From positions 1-64,000 of the forward strand of contig NZ_JAUOEK010000178.1 in the NCBI RefSeq assembly GCF_030540835.1: a stretch of 64,000 nt of DNA, read 5' to 3'. This document shows positions 1-8,557 of this stretch, piece by piece (positions within the stretch are counted from its first letter, which is position 1; each line of letters starts with the position of its first letter). The notes beneath the pieces are model-generated. The model did no database searches, was not told the origin of the DNA, and saw only the letters and a program-made list of their open reading frames with translations. The translations under genes and the position numbers were made by a program. This DNA is from Flavivirga aquimarina. Lineage in GTDB: Bacteria > Bacteroidota > Bacteroidia > Flavobacteriales > Flavobacteriaceae.

Positions 1-3000
1 AATGCTATTGCTGGTTTTATTGGAGACCCCATTCCAGTCATTTCGATAACCATTGGCTTCATACACTGGTTCTCCCCATTGGTTGAATACCTGAACGGTA
101 TTGCTTGGATAATCCGCTATGTTTTCTACCACCCAAGTATCCCCGATGCCATCTCCGTTAGGGGAGAAACCACCTGGTGCTACAACCTCGGTACCTCTAG
201 CTGTTATCGTAACTATAGCTGTTCCTGTTGCTGGGTCCCCTGCAGTATTGATTACCGTAAGTATTACGGCAACATTGCCCAGTTCTGAGAAGGTCATAAT
301 ATCCAAGAACATGCTGTCAATACCGTCACAAGCATCAAAAGAGCCATTGTCTATCTCTTGAGCAGAAATGGTCGCTTGCCCATTGGCATCTAATGCTACG
401 GTAATATCTTGAGTTACCACCGTTGGCCCTACAACATCTTCTACGGTTACCTGGGCTGTTGCCGTATCTGAGTTATTATTTTCGTCTGTAACAGTAAGCG
501 TAATGGTTACAGGCGTGCCCACATCGGCACAACTAAAATATGACCTGTCCAAGCTTAAAGTAACAGGACTGTTGCTATTAGTCGCACCTCTTGAGCCATT
601 GTCCACATCCTGTGGGGCAATGGTGGCCTCTCCATTCGCATCCAACTTCACGGTAATATCTTGGGCAAGTGCCACAAGGCCGTCCTCATTGGTACCGCTT
701 ACCACTGTTACCAGAGCAGTTGCTATGGCAGAAATATTAGTATTTGGGTCTGTTACGGTTAACGTTACGGTTACAGGAGTGCCTATATCATCAATACCGA
801 AAATTGTTCTATTTAAACTTAAAACAACAGGAATGTTGTTATTACAGCCTCCTCCTCCTGAACCATCGTCGATATCATCAGGGGTAATGAAAGCAAGTCC
901 ATTGACATCCAATTCTACAGTGATGTCTTTGGTTAGTGCTACAAGTTTGCTTTCCTCCACGGTTACTATGGCCTCTGCACTACTCGTAACATTATTTTCG
1001 TCAGTAGCAATCAATGTTACCGTATTATCGCCTATATCATCACAAGTAAAGATGATTTCACTCTGTAAACCCTCAAAACTTAAAGTCACATTGTCTGCTG
1101 CATCACATGCAATTCCTGAACCATTATCAATCTCACTAGGTACAAGGGTATACTGCCCATTAGCATCTAACGTTACATTAATATCACGAACTATCGCCGT
1201 TGGACCCGCACTTCCTGCGGATACGGCTACAGTAGTAGTTTCTTCATAAGTTTCATCACCATAGGTAACAATAAGGTCGACATCCACAAATGTTCCTGCA
1301 TCTGCACAGGTAAATTCTGTTTGGCTATCCGAACTAAAACTTAAGCCCACATTTGAACAGTCATTTTCCGACGAATTATACACATCTTCAGGCATAAGGG
1401 TGTACTGCCCATTGACCAACACTGCGGTATAGTTTGTGGTAAAATCCTTTAAATCAACAAACCTGTAACTATTATTTAATGATGGGGACCAATTAGTATC
1501 ACTATAAGCTATATCGTCTACCAGTATACAACTTGCTTCATTAGCATCGTTGATTATTAATTTGAGGTTGTCGCCGATGCCGAGTTCGGGGTCATCGTAA
1601 TCTTCATCACTATGTGTGCGAATAAGATTTTCATCATAATTGCCATAGGCCCCTATAGATGCAAAGTCAGAATCATCTGCTCGACTAAAATATAGACTGG
1701 TCAATTCTTCGTTTTCGCCATTGGCTATGTTCAAAAGTTCTAATTGGTTACTATACAGACTTAATTCTGTAAGCTTTGTATTGTTGGACACATCCAAACT
1801 GGTCAAAAAATTAAGCTCAGCGCGCAACACTTCAAGCTCTGGTTGATTGCTCAGGTCTATGCTTGCCATATAATTTCTTGAAAGATCCAAATTTCTAAGC
1901 AGCCCATTGTTGGTCAGATCTAATGCTGTTATATCATTTAAGGAAAGATCTAAATGCTCAAGCATCATATTATCTGAAACTATTAATTCTCTTAACCGAT
2001 TATTGGAAACATTTAATTCTATAAGATTTGGGTTATTGGAAAGATCCAACGTTTGAAGATCATTCACTGAAAGATATAATCTCTCCAGAGCCGTATTTTG
2101 AGACAGATCCAATGTTGTAATTTCATGAGCCAGTCCACTACGATCTATTCTTCCAAAATTACATTGTGCAAGATCCAGTTCTACAAGCTTCGTCAGGGGT
2201 CTCAGATTTAAACTCTCTTCTTCTATCTCAAAATTACTGCCCATATCCAATTCCGTGATATTAACAAAGGTTTCAAGACCACTATCATCTGAGTCTCCAT
2301 TAAAATCATATATTTCTCTATGGCCAGCGCCATTCTGGATTATTAACTCACTATCGAGCCATAATTTACCTGTAAAAGCCGCTGCTTCATAATAACTTAT
2401 TGCATCAGAAGGATCGAGTCGAAGAAAAAAACCATCGGCCTCGCGAATCACAGAGTTGTCATAATTCTCCAAATCGTAAGTAAGAAGGTGAATATTTATT
2501 TCCTCGGCAATTCCTGCTCCATCACCTCCATTTCCACCTTCAACATAATCTGGGGAATCCAAATCACCATTAATATGATGGTTTAGTAAACGTCTGTGAA
2601 GATTTTCATCTATAACCTTCATAAGATCTTTAACATCCTGACTGTAATCATTATTAGCAATAGGAAAGCGCAGGTCCGAATCTACCATTAAGTAATTTTT
2701 ACTATATACCACGTAGGGGTCAACTTGGGTTCTCCATGTTTCTTCACTATAAACGGGGTCGTCTACAAATACATAAGATAAATTGGGGTTGCCAGTTTCC
2801 GAAAAACCGGAGCTAGGTGTAGCGTTAGGCATATTTACATTATTGCCATTGGCCACGTTCAGGGCTATCAATGTTGCATTCCCATCTTCATCGCTTTGAC
2901 TTGAAGCGTTAAAAGTTCTAAGATTTACATTCTTGGACATATCTATGGCCGTTAATGCATTACCCCAAACACGTAATCCTGTAAGATTTACAAAAAACTC

Positions 3001-4206
3001 AATACCGGCAAGGCTCTCTATCCTCGGTCTTAAATTTCCGAGCTCCAATGTTCCTGTAAAACTTACTGCCTCACCACGGTCTATTTCACCATCGTTATTG
3101 GTATCTAAACCCAACCCCATAACGGCATTATCACCATTATCTTTTACTCCTAGCACGTTTTCAGTTGTAGGTGTTATCAGCATTGCCTTAAAAGTTGGAT
3201 CAAGGCCATCAATTATACAAGGGCCGTTAGAAAAAATTGTCCTCCCTCTATACGTTAATCGTAAGGAAGTCGAAGAAGAAGGCCAGGCGAATCCTTGTAA
3301 GTCCCTTAAGTCCTCATCAAACTGTATACACATCAAGTCACGGTTATGGGGATCATACGCAATATTAAAACCACCATTACTAGAAGTAGTAACTTGTAAG
3401 AATTTAATAAAATTTGGACCAGGGTCACCATTAGCATCAGCATTAAGGCCATTGGCCAAATTCAATGTTACTAACTCGTTAAACTTAAGGTCTAGCTCTT
3501 GTATCCCTGTAGGACCTCCATTTCCATCATCACCGCCCTGATTCAACGTGGACGCGTCAAAGCTTGTTAATTTATTGTTCCCAGCTCGTACCTGCGTGAG
3601 CTTTGTGTTATGGGACACATCTAAGCTGGTCAGCGCATTTTGGCCAACACTCAAAAACTCAAGATCCACAAGTTTATCCAAGCCAATTATCTCTGTTAGA
3701 CCGGCTCTAAGTAAATTTGCTGGATTTTCTCGTAAACCAGGACCACCACTATCATCCTCTTTTTGATTTGCAACACCTAAGTAAGTAAGTTTCGTATTAT
3801 TGGTCACATCTAGGCTTGATAATTCATTAGTAGGAGCATCTAAAAAGGTCAACTCCGTAAGATTGGTCAGATCCAATTCTGTTATCCCAGTATTGCCAAG
3901 ATAAAAGCCCCAAAGATTAGGAAAAGTGCCACCAGTCACCTTCTCCACTTCTTCATTCCCTAAACCCGGGTTATTGGCAATCTGTATCTCAGTAACTTTT
4001 ACAAAAGCTTCAATACCTGTAAGCTCAGTGAGTCCTGCTTTTTGATGCAAGTCTATCTTACCTTCATATTCTTCGGCTTCTTCAACACTAATCTCACCGT
4101 CATCAGTGGTATTTATGCTTGTATTATTCAACAGGATATTTTTAAAAACCTGGTCGGGTATGTTCACATTTTGCGCATAGGAATGGGCAAAGCACAATAC
4201 CAGCAT
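1..4206 (-). CDS. Large secreted leucine-rich-repeat / Ig-like-repeat protein with T9SS type B sorting domain (3' end outside window)
   Basis: This minus-strand frame is open from 4206 to the left edge (about 1,402 codons). The N-terminus is hydrophobic (MLVLCFAHSYAQ). Many Bacteroidota-type LRRs follow (LDLSNN, LTSLDVSNNTKL patterns), in blocks around 4100-3440, 3060-2850 and 2260-1720. About five Ig-like repeats of roughly 75 residues come next (around 1440-290), each with a DITVxLDANGQATI..DIDNGS core. The last visible segment (about 215-1) reads APGGFSPNGDGIGDTW...VFNQWGEPVYE, the start of a gliding-motility/CHU_C type sorting domain. The protein is therefore probably exported by T9SS and surface-attached or secreted, with adhesive or binding repeats (inference). 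The ATG at 4206 is only the first in-frame one. It gives a signal peptide without the basic n-region, and the natural start is probably the out-of-frame ATG at 4289 (see the poly-A tract). The true stop lies beyond the window. Confidence 0.85.
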   Translation of the reverse strand, partial: MLVLCFAHSYAQNVNIPDQVFKNILLNNTSINTTDDGEISVEEAEEYEGKIDLHQKAGLTELTGIEAFVKVTEIQIANNPGLGNEEVEKVTGGTFPNLWGFYLGNTGITELDLTNLTELTFLDAPTNELSSLDVTNNTKLTYLGVANQKEDDSGGPGLRENPANLLRAGLTEIIGLDKLVDLEFLSVGQNALTSLDVSHNTKLTQVRAGNNKLTSFDASTLNQGGDDGNGGPTGIQELDLKFNELVTLNLANGLNADANGDPGPNFIKFLQVTTSSNGGFNIAYDPHNRDLMCIQFDEDLRDLQGFAWPSSSTSLRLTYRGRTIFSNGPCIIDGLDPTFKAMLITPTTENVLGVKDNGDNAVMGLGLDTNNDGEIDRGEAVSFTGTLELGNLRPRIESLAGIEFFVNLTGLRVWGNALTAIDMSKNVNLRTFNASSQSDEDGNATLIALNVANGNNVNMPNATPSSGFSETGNPNLSYVFVDDPVYSEETWRTQVDPYVVYSKNYLMVDSDLRFPIANNDYSQDVKDLMKVIDENLHRRLLNHHINGDLDSPDYVEGGNGGDGAGIAEEINIHLLTYDLENYDNSVIREADGFFLRLDPSDAISYYEAAAFTGKLWLDSELIIQNGAGHREIYDFNGDSDDSGLETFVNITELDMGSNFEIEEESLNLRPLTKLVELDLAQCNFGRIDRSGLAHEITTLDLSQNTALERLYLSVNDLQTLDLSNNPNLIELNVSNNRLRELIVSDNMMLEHLDLSLNDITALDLTNNGLLRNLDLSRNYMASIDLSNQPELEVLRAELNFLTSLDVSNNTKLTELSLYSNQLELLNIANGENEELTSLYFSRADDSDFASIGAYGNYDENLIRTHSDEDYDDPELGIGDNLKLIINDANEASCILVDDIAYSDTNWSPSLNNSYRFVDLKDFTTNYTAVLVNGQYTLMPEDVYNSSENDCSNVGLSFSSDSQTEFTCADAGTFVDVDLIVTYGDETYEETTTVAVSAGSAGPTAIVRDINVTLDANGQYTLVPSEIDNGSGIACDAADNVTLSFEGLQSEIIFTCDDIGDNTVTLIATDENNVTSSAEAIVTVEESKLVALTKDITVELDVNGLAFITPDDIDDGSGGGGCNNNIPVVLSLNRTIFGIDDIGTPVTVTLTVTDPNTNISAIATALVTVVSGTNEDGLVALAQDITVKLDANGEATIAPQDVDNGSRGATNSNSPVTLSLDRSYFSCADVGTPVTITLTVTDENNNSDTATAQVTVEDVVGPTVVTQDITVALDANGQATISAQEIDNGSFDACDGIDSMFLDIMTFSELGNVAVILTVINTAGDPATGTAIVTITARGTEVVAPGGFSPNGDGIGDTWVVENIADYPSNTVQVFNQWGEPVYEANGYRNDWNGVSNKTSNSI

Positions 4207-4257
4207 TAAAAAGAACAGAAGGACATTTTTGTTGCTTTTTTTAGCGTTTGATCTACA

Positions 4258-4269
4258 TTTTTTTTTTTT
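4258..4269 (-). repeat. 12-base poly-A tract in the 5' coding region of the LRR gene
   Basis: On the minus strand twelve consecutive A residues separate an ATG at 4289-4287 (MKKNYYLKKK...) from the LRR frame. As written, the ATG frame runs to a stop after about 27 codons. One extra A, or loss of two, would join it to the long frame and give a basic n-region followed by NVLLFFLMLVLCFAHSYAQ, a normal signal peptide. This is either a homopolymer sequencing error or a slippage-type phase-variation switch. Confidence 0.7.
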
Positions 4270-4289
4270 AAATAATAATTTTTTTTCAT

Positions 4290-4757
4290 TGTATATGATT
4301 TTCTGTTATAATGAATTTTTTACATAGCGTTATAGGGAATTAATTAATAATAACCACCTATACTCCATAAAGCTATTTAGATCTAAATTGTAATTCTGTT
4401 TTGTTTTGTTTTCTTTTTTTATCTTTTGTATATTATAATACAAGAATAATACGTGTCTTAAATCTGTCATAAAAAAAGTGCTGAAGTCATTTAGATTAGG
4501 GACGAGTTAATAGTTTTTAGGTATTTCATTAAAAATTACAGCGCAGATTCTCTACCTAATAGGGTAATTGTTTAGGTTTGGGTTTCTGTTTACTAATAGG
4601 TAGTTCTCTTTGGCTCATTTGGGCTAAGCCCAGTGACCACATGAGAATGGCATACAAAAGGATTTTTTCTTAATGATTTTTTTCACTTTTATACAATTGT
4701 AACCATATCGAAAACAAAATACATTATCTTTTAGGCGTATGTTGCTATGCATACAGT
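4290..4757. other. Intergenic stretch with no recognised gene
   Basis: This AT-rich DNA lies upstream of the LRR gene. I see no convincing ORF, RNA gene or terminator in it. It should hold the promoter of the LRR gene, but I found no clear TAnnTTTG box close to the 4289 start. Confidence 0.4.
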
Positions 4758-4903
4758 CTAAAGATTTTTTAATGTCCTTTTAAACTTTTCGAGAGCCCCT
4801 TCCGTAATCTCCAACCTCAAACGGTTCTTTCCAAAACCACTTTTTACAACCTTAAATATTATCCAGTATATAACCAATAGCCTTTTTAGCTCATCCATTT
4901 CTA
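4758..4903 (-). pseudogene. Degenerate small ORF, copy 1 of a direct repeat flanking the Fic gene
   Basis: The reading frame from MDELKR to KRTLKNL matches, in its second half (VVKSGFGKxxLRLE), the small frame at 6654-6917. The match covers about 90 bp (4812-4899 against 6703-6789). Relative to that copy, a shifted stretch between MDELK and KVVKSG suggests two compensating single-base indels. The family is not recognised. An upstream ATG at 4949 keeps the frame open, but nothing matches copy 2 there. This is probably a decayed remnant rather than a functional gene. Confidence 0.45.
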
Positions 4904-4950
4904 TTAGAAAAAGTTCATGACCATAGCCAAAATTTTGGAACCACTTCACT

Positions 4951-5097
4951 AAATGCAGTTATTTGATACTTATATCGTTTTAAGTGCAATTATTTAACAT
5001 TTAAATATCCAAAGATCTTTTTAGGTGCATTTATTTGTACGAACAACTTATTAAATGCAATTATTTATCAATTATTTAAATTTAAGTGCAATTATTT
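4951..5097 (+). promoter_or_regulatory. Five phased copies of an AAGTGCAATTATTT-like motif upstream of the Fic gene
   Basis: Copies lie at 4951-4964, 4982-4995, 5023-5036, 5053-5066 and 5084-5097 (forms AAATGCAGTTATTT, AAGTGCAATTATTT, AGGTGCATTTATTT, AAATGCAATTATTT, AAGTGCAATTATTT). Start-to-start distances are 31, 41, 30 and 31 bp, close to three, four, three and three helical turns, so all copies face one side of the DNA. The last copy ends 44 bp before the Fic start. A repeated same-face operator is the simplest reading. The natural candidate binder is the wHTH-like N-terminus of the Fic protein itself (inference). Confidence 0.7.
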
Positions 5098-5141
5098 TAC
5101 TATTTTTACAATTAATTACATTTTAAGAGCAGAAATTTATC

Positions 5142-6605
5142 ATGAAACTAGATTTGCCCGAAATAATATATAGTTCATCCAACTCCCAAGAGTCTAGAAA
5201 AATAGGTCAACTATTAAAAGATGGGAAAATCAAAAAATTACTTCCAAAGGCTTATACATCGAATTTAACAGACGACGACGAAGTAATCATTAAGAGACAT
5301 TTATTTCAATTAATATCCAAACATTACCCTGGTGCGTTGCTAAGCCACCGCACAGCATTGGAATATCAAGTATCTCCCAAAGGAAATGTATATTTAACAT
5401 CATCGCAAAATCGTGTTGTAAGATGGCCAGGGGTAATCTTAAAATTCACAAAGGGATCCGAACCGTTACCAAATGATAATCCACTATATAACGATTTATA
5501 TGTTTCATCCCAAGAAAGGGCATTTCTAGAAAATTTAAGTTCAAGTAGAATAACGGGTGGCGAATATAAAACAGTTCCCGAAGATGTTATAGAAGAAAAG
5601 CTATTATTGTTCTTGAATACAGCAGGAGAAAAAAAGCTAAACGAACTTCGTGATAAATCAAGGGAAATTTCTGAAAAACTGGGGTTAGTGAAAGAGTTTG
5701 CTCTTTTGAACAAAAAAATTGGAGCAATATTATCTACAAAGCCAAGCAAAATACTTAAATCGCCAGTAGCAATGGCACAGTCATTTGGCGAACCCTACGA
5801 CCCAAACCGACTAAAACTCTTTGAGAAGTTAGTCGGTGCTTTAAAAACTACACCACTTAAAACATATGATGATAATGCAACGAATGAAGAGGAATTTCGA
5901 ACCTTTGCCTTTTTTGAAAGTTATTTTTCAAATTATATAGAAGGCACAAGATTTGAAATTGATGAGGCGGTCGATATTATCTATAAAAATCAGATTATTG
6001 TCAATAGATCGGGAGATACCCATGATATTAGAGGAACTTTTGAAATTTGCTCAAACAAGTTTGAAATGAGTAAAACTCCCTCAACTCCTGAAGAGTTTAT
6101 TGACATATTGAGAAGAAGGCATGAAACCATATTAGGAGGCAGACCCGATAAAAAACCAGGAATATTTAAAGAGCTAGCAAATAGAGCAGGTAACACGCAC
6201 TTTGTTATACCTAAAATGGTTTCTGGAACTTTAAAAACAGGTTTTGAGCTCATGGGTTCAATTCCTTCTGCAATTGGTAAAGCGATTTACATGATGTTTC
6301 TTGTTAGTGAAGTACACCCCTTTAAAGATGGTAATGGAAGGATTGCTAGGATAATGATGAATGCTGAACTGGTTAAAAATTCTGAACAGCGGATAATAAT
6401 TCCTAACGTTTATAGAGATGACTATTTAGGAGCTTTGCGTAAAATTACAAGAGAACATAATCCCGATTTATATATAAAAACGATGCTCAGAGCTCAAGAA
6501 TATAGCTTGTGGCTTAGTCCTGCCAGTTTTGATACTATGCTAAAGCAACTTGAAAATTCCAGTGCTTTCGAAGAACCTAATGAAGGAGTACTAAAATGGA
6601 GATAA
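5142..6605 (+). CDS. Fic-domain protein (AMPylase family) with AbiEi-like N-terminal DNA-binding region
   Basis: The protein has 487 residues. The canonical Fic motif HPFKDGNGRIAR lies at about 392-403 (catalytic His392). The inhibitory-helix motif S-N-Y-I-E-G at 263-268, with Glu267, precedes the Fic core, as in class II self-inhibited Fic proteins. Fic enzymes usually transfer AMP from ATP to a hydroxyl of a target protein. The first 130 or so residues (GQLLKDGKIKKLLPKAY, then ALLSHRTALEY and PGVILKFTKG) resemble the wHTH/AbiEi antitoxin N-terminus. This suggests a fused DNA-binding autoregulator and fits the phased repeats just upstream. There is no separate antitoxin gene next to it. Two degenerate copies of a small ORF flank gene plus operator. 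The Fic assignment is firm, while the AbiEi-like assignment rests on pattern only. Confidence 0.9.
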   Translation: MKLDLPEIIYSSSNSQESRKIGQLLKDGKIKKLLPKAYTSNLTDDDEVIIKRHLFQLISKHYPGALLSHRTALEYQVSPKGNVYLTSSQNRVVRWPGVILKFTKGSEPLPNDNPLYNDLYVSSQERAFLENLSSSRITGGEYKTVPEDVIEEKLLLFLNTAGEKKLNELRDKSREISEKLGLVKEFALLNKKIGAILSTKPSKILKSPVAMAQSFGEPYDPNRLKLFEKLVGALKTTPLKTYDDNATNEEEFRTFAFFESYFSNYIEGTRFEIDEAVDIIYKNQIIVNRSGDTHDIRGTFEICSNKFEMSKTPSTPEEFIDILRRRHETILGGRPDKKPGIFKELANRAGNTHFVIPKMVSGTLKTGFELMGSIPSAIGKAIYMMFLVSEVHPFKDGNGRIARIMMNAELVKNSEQRIIIPNVYRDDYLGALRKITREHNPDLYIKTMLRAQEYSLWLSPASFDTMLKQLENSSAFEEPNEGVLKWR

Positions 6606-6653
6606 GAAAACTATATTTCATTACATGCACATTAATGATATACTTACTTTAAT

Positions 6654-6917
6654 TTAATGCAACCCTCTTCGAAATTTCACAAGTTCGTCTTCGTTTAGTT
6701 CTAGCCTCAAATATTTTTTCCCAAAACCACTTTTTACAACCTTTACCTTATCCAGTATATAGCTAAAATCCTTTTTTAGCTCATCCATTTTATACTTTAA
6801 TTTCAGATGGAGAATTTTAGGAACTATGATTTCCTTAAGACTTTCTTCCCCTAATTTTCCACTTTTTGCTGCAAATAATTGCCTGTTTACTGGGGGTTTG
6901 AGCGTTTTTGCTGTAAA
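6654..6917 (-). pseudogene. Small ORF fragment, copy 2 of the direct repeat flanking the Fic gene
   Basis: This is an open minus-strand frame without an early ATG. It reads through VNRQLFAAKSGKLGEESLKE and MDELKKDFSYILDKVKVVKSG to a stop at 6654. The part from MDELKK on is homologous to the frame at 4758-4903. It looks like the C-terminal end of a larger unidentified protein whose 5' part is missing, since a TGA at 6918-6920 closes the frame. An internal ATG at 6789 could start a 45-codon ORF. Function is unknown. Confidence 0.4.
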
Positions 6918-7320
6918 TCATTAGATTTCGAATTTTTGACCAATTCTCGAAAACGCCTACAAACAAAGGCTTTACGGAGTATATGAAAAACGCTGTATTC
7001 AGCTCTATAAATGTAGCCTTTTAATTATTGAAATGGAAACGGTATTTGTTCTCAAATGGTCTGTTTTAATACTAAAAAAAATGATTCTGGAATAATGGTA
7101 AATTCAAAGTGTTAGTCTTTGAGGTCTAACTAAAGAAAATCACATTTAATGCTTTTTCGTCCCTATCCTAAGCAGTTTCGTCCCTTTTTATTGGATAACT
7201 CTTGTAAAGAATACATTTTTAAAGTTATGTGAAACAAATTATTCTTAGCACTATAGAGGCTCATCATTTTAGACATAACACTAAATGTCTTGATATGATC
7301 AAAACCATGAATTATAAAAA
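6918..7320. other. Intergenic stretch with no recognised gene
   Basis: This AT-rich non-coding DNA lies upstream of the outer-membrane-type protein. A TCGTCCC direct repeat pair near 7158-7187 is the only short repeat noticed. No RNA gene or terminator is visible. Confidence 0.35.
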
Positions 7321-7905
7321 ATGAAAATACTACTATTGATCAGTTTTTTTCTTGGCACTTTTTGGTCTTCAGGTCAGGAAAGTGATAAAAAAAATACCTA
7401 CAAAAATGAGATAGCCATAAGTTCCAGCTATCTAATGGGAGATCAGTCCATTTATTTAATCTATGAAAATGCTTTTTCAAAGAATTTTTCTGCCGGTCTA
7501 GGTTTGTGGTACGGGAGATATGGATTCAATAGCAAAGATTTTGGTGAAGGTTATGGCGACCATACCAGGGATTATGAAATATCTCCCTATGGGCGATGGT
7601 ATGTAAAGGATAATCAGCAAAATAGTTTCTTTTTGCAGGCTTTTACAAGCATTTACGGAGGAAGGTCGAAAGAGGTAAATCGAAAAACCACCGATGAAGG
7701 CTATGGAGTATACCGCAGAGAGATCGAAAATTATACCAACCTAGCATTGGGCATCGGATTAGGTAAAAAGTATTTATTGTTTAAAAAACGTATTTCCCTA
7801 GAACTGATGTTGGGGTTGGGAGGTGATGTAGTAGCTGAAGAATACTCTAGTGTTTATGGCGTTTCAGCTGCGCAGTCTGGTATTAATTTAGGATTTAGAT
7901 TTTAG
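7321..7905 (+). CDS. Small outer-membrane beta-barrel-type protein
   Basis: The protein has 194 residues with a cleavable signal peptide (MKILLLISFFLGTFWSSGQ). Alternating aromatic/glycine-rich strands follow (SAGLGLWYGRYGF, ISPYGRWYVKD, NLALGIGLGKKYLLF), ending in a C-terminal Phe (GINLGFRF). This is the usual pattern of a small eight-strand-like outer-membrane barrel of Bacteroidota. The specific function is not recognisable. The lipoprotein gene starts 3 bp after its stop, so the two are probably co-transcribed and may act together at the outer membrane. Confidence 0.7.
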   Translation: MKILLLISFFLGTFWSSGQESDKKNTYKNEIAISSSYLMGDQSIYLIYENAFSKNFSAGLGLWYGRYGFNSKDFGEGYGDHTRDYEISPYGRWYVKDNQQNSFFLQAFTSIYGGRSKEVNRKTTDEGYGVYRREIENYTNLALGIGLGKKYLLFKKRISLELMLGLGGDVVAEEYSSVYGVSAAQSGINLGFRF

Positions 7906-7908
7906 CAT

Positions 7909-8457
7909 ATGAAAAAGTTGTTTGTACTGATTATAAGTTTAATTGGTTTGTTTATGATAGGGTGTTTTTCAGGTGATGACGATTATGGTTATTCTCCCAG
8001 TGTAGCCATTTCTGATGCCTTTTCATTTGAAAATGAAGAAAACTATCAAGTAGGAGATACCTTATTTTTTAATTTAAATTTTAGTAGATATCTTGATGAA
8101 GATGGTTACGATAATGAACTTGATATATACGAAACTTCAAACTCTGAAGAGTTTTTTTATAATCCCGATTTTCGAAAATTTTCATCTTTTTCCGATTTGT
8201 ACGAAAGTGTTTCCATAAGACAAGAACTTTTCTACTCACCAAATGAAACCACTAATGTGGCAAAGCTAAATACGGGCACTAACACCTATGAATCTCAAAT
8301 GGGGATTATTCTAGCTGAAGCTGGTGAATATTCCATAAGTTTTAATTCTGTCCATATTAGCTCCGGTATACCTTATTATTCAGAAAATGTAGACGTCAAT
8401 ATCACTAATTTTTCCAAAAACACCCCAGAGACTTATTATTTTACTGTTGAGGAATAA
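7909..8457 (+). CDS. Predicted lipoprotein of unknown function
   Basis: The protein has 182 residues. The N-terminus MKKLFVLIISLIGLFMIGC is a type II signal peptide with lipobox I-G-C at 18-19, followed by acidic residues (FSGDDD). In Bacteroidota, acidic residues after the Cys often go with surface export. The rest is acidic and beta-rich with no recognised domain. The gene starts 3 bp after the beta-barrel gene. About 100 bp without a gene separates it from the ABC exporter genes. Confidence 0.65.
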   Translation: MKKLFVLIISLIGLFMIGCFSGDDDYGYSPSVAISDAFSFENEENYQVGDTLFFNLNFSRYLDEDGYDNELDIYETSNSEEFFYNPDFRKFSSFSDLYESVSIRQELFYSPNETTNVAKLNTGTNTYESQMGIILAEAGEYSISFNSVHISSGIPYYSENVDVNITNFSKNTPETYYFTVEE

Positions 8458-8557
8458 AAAACATTATTAACAATGCAATACTAAATCTCTAAATTATTAA
8501 TTGAACATATTCTATAAACAAAACCATCTAAATAGTTAGACACTATGGTGCAAACGA

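Noticed and set aside
503-1249. Plus-strand 248-residue frame (serine/threonine-rich)
   Set aside because: It is the antisense shadow of the Ig-like repeats of the minus-strand LRR protein.
2933-3766. Plus-strand frames of 202 and 72 residues
   Set aside because: They lie opposite the LRR blocks and have no signal or family pattern.
4951-5097. CRISPR or plasmid-origin iterons
   Set aside because: The units are only 14 bp and imperfect, with no unique spacers of constant length. There is no replication initiator gene nearby. The promoter-operator reading fits better.
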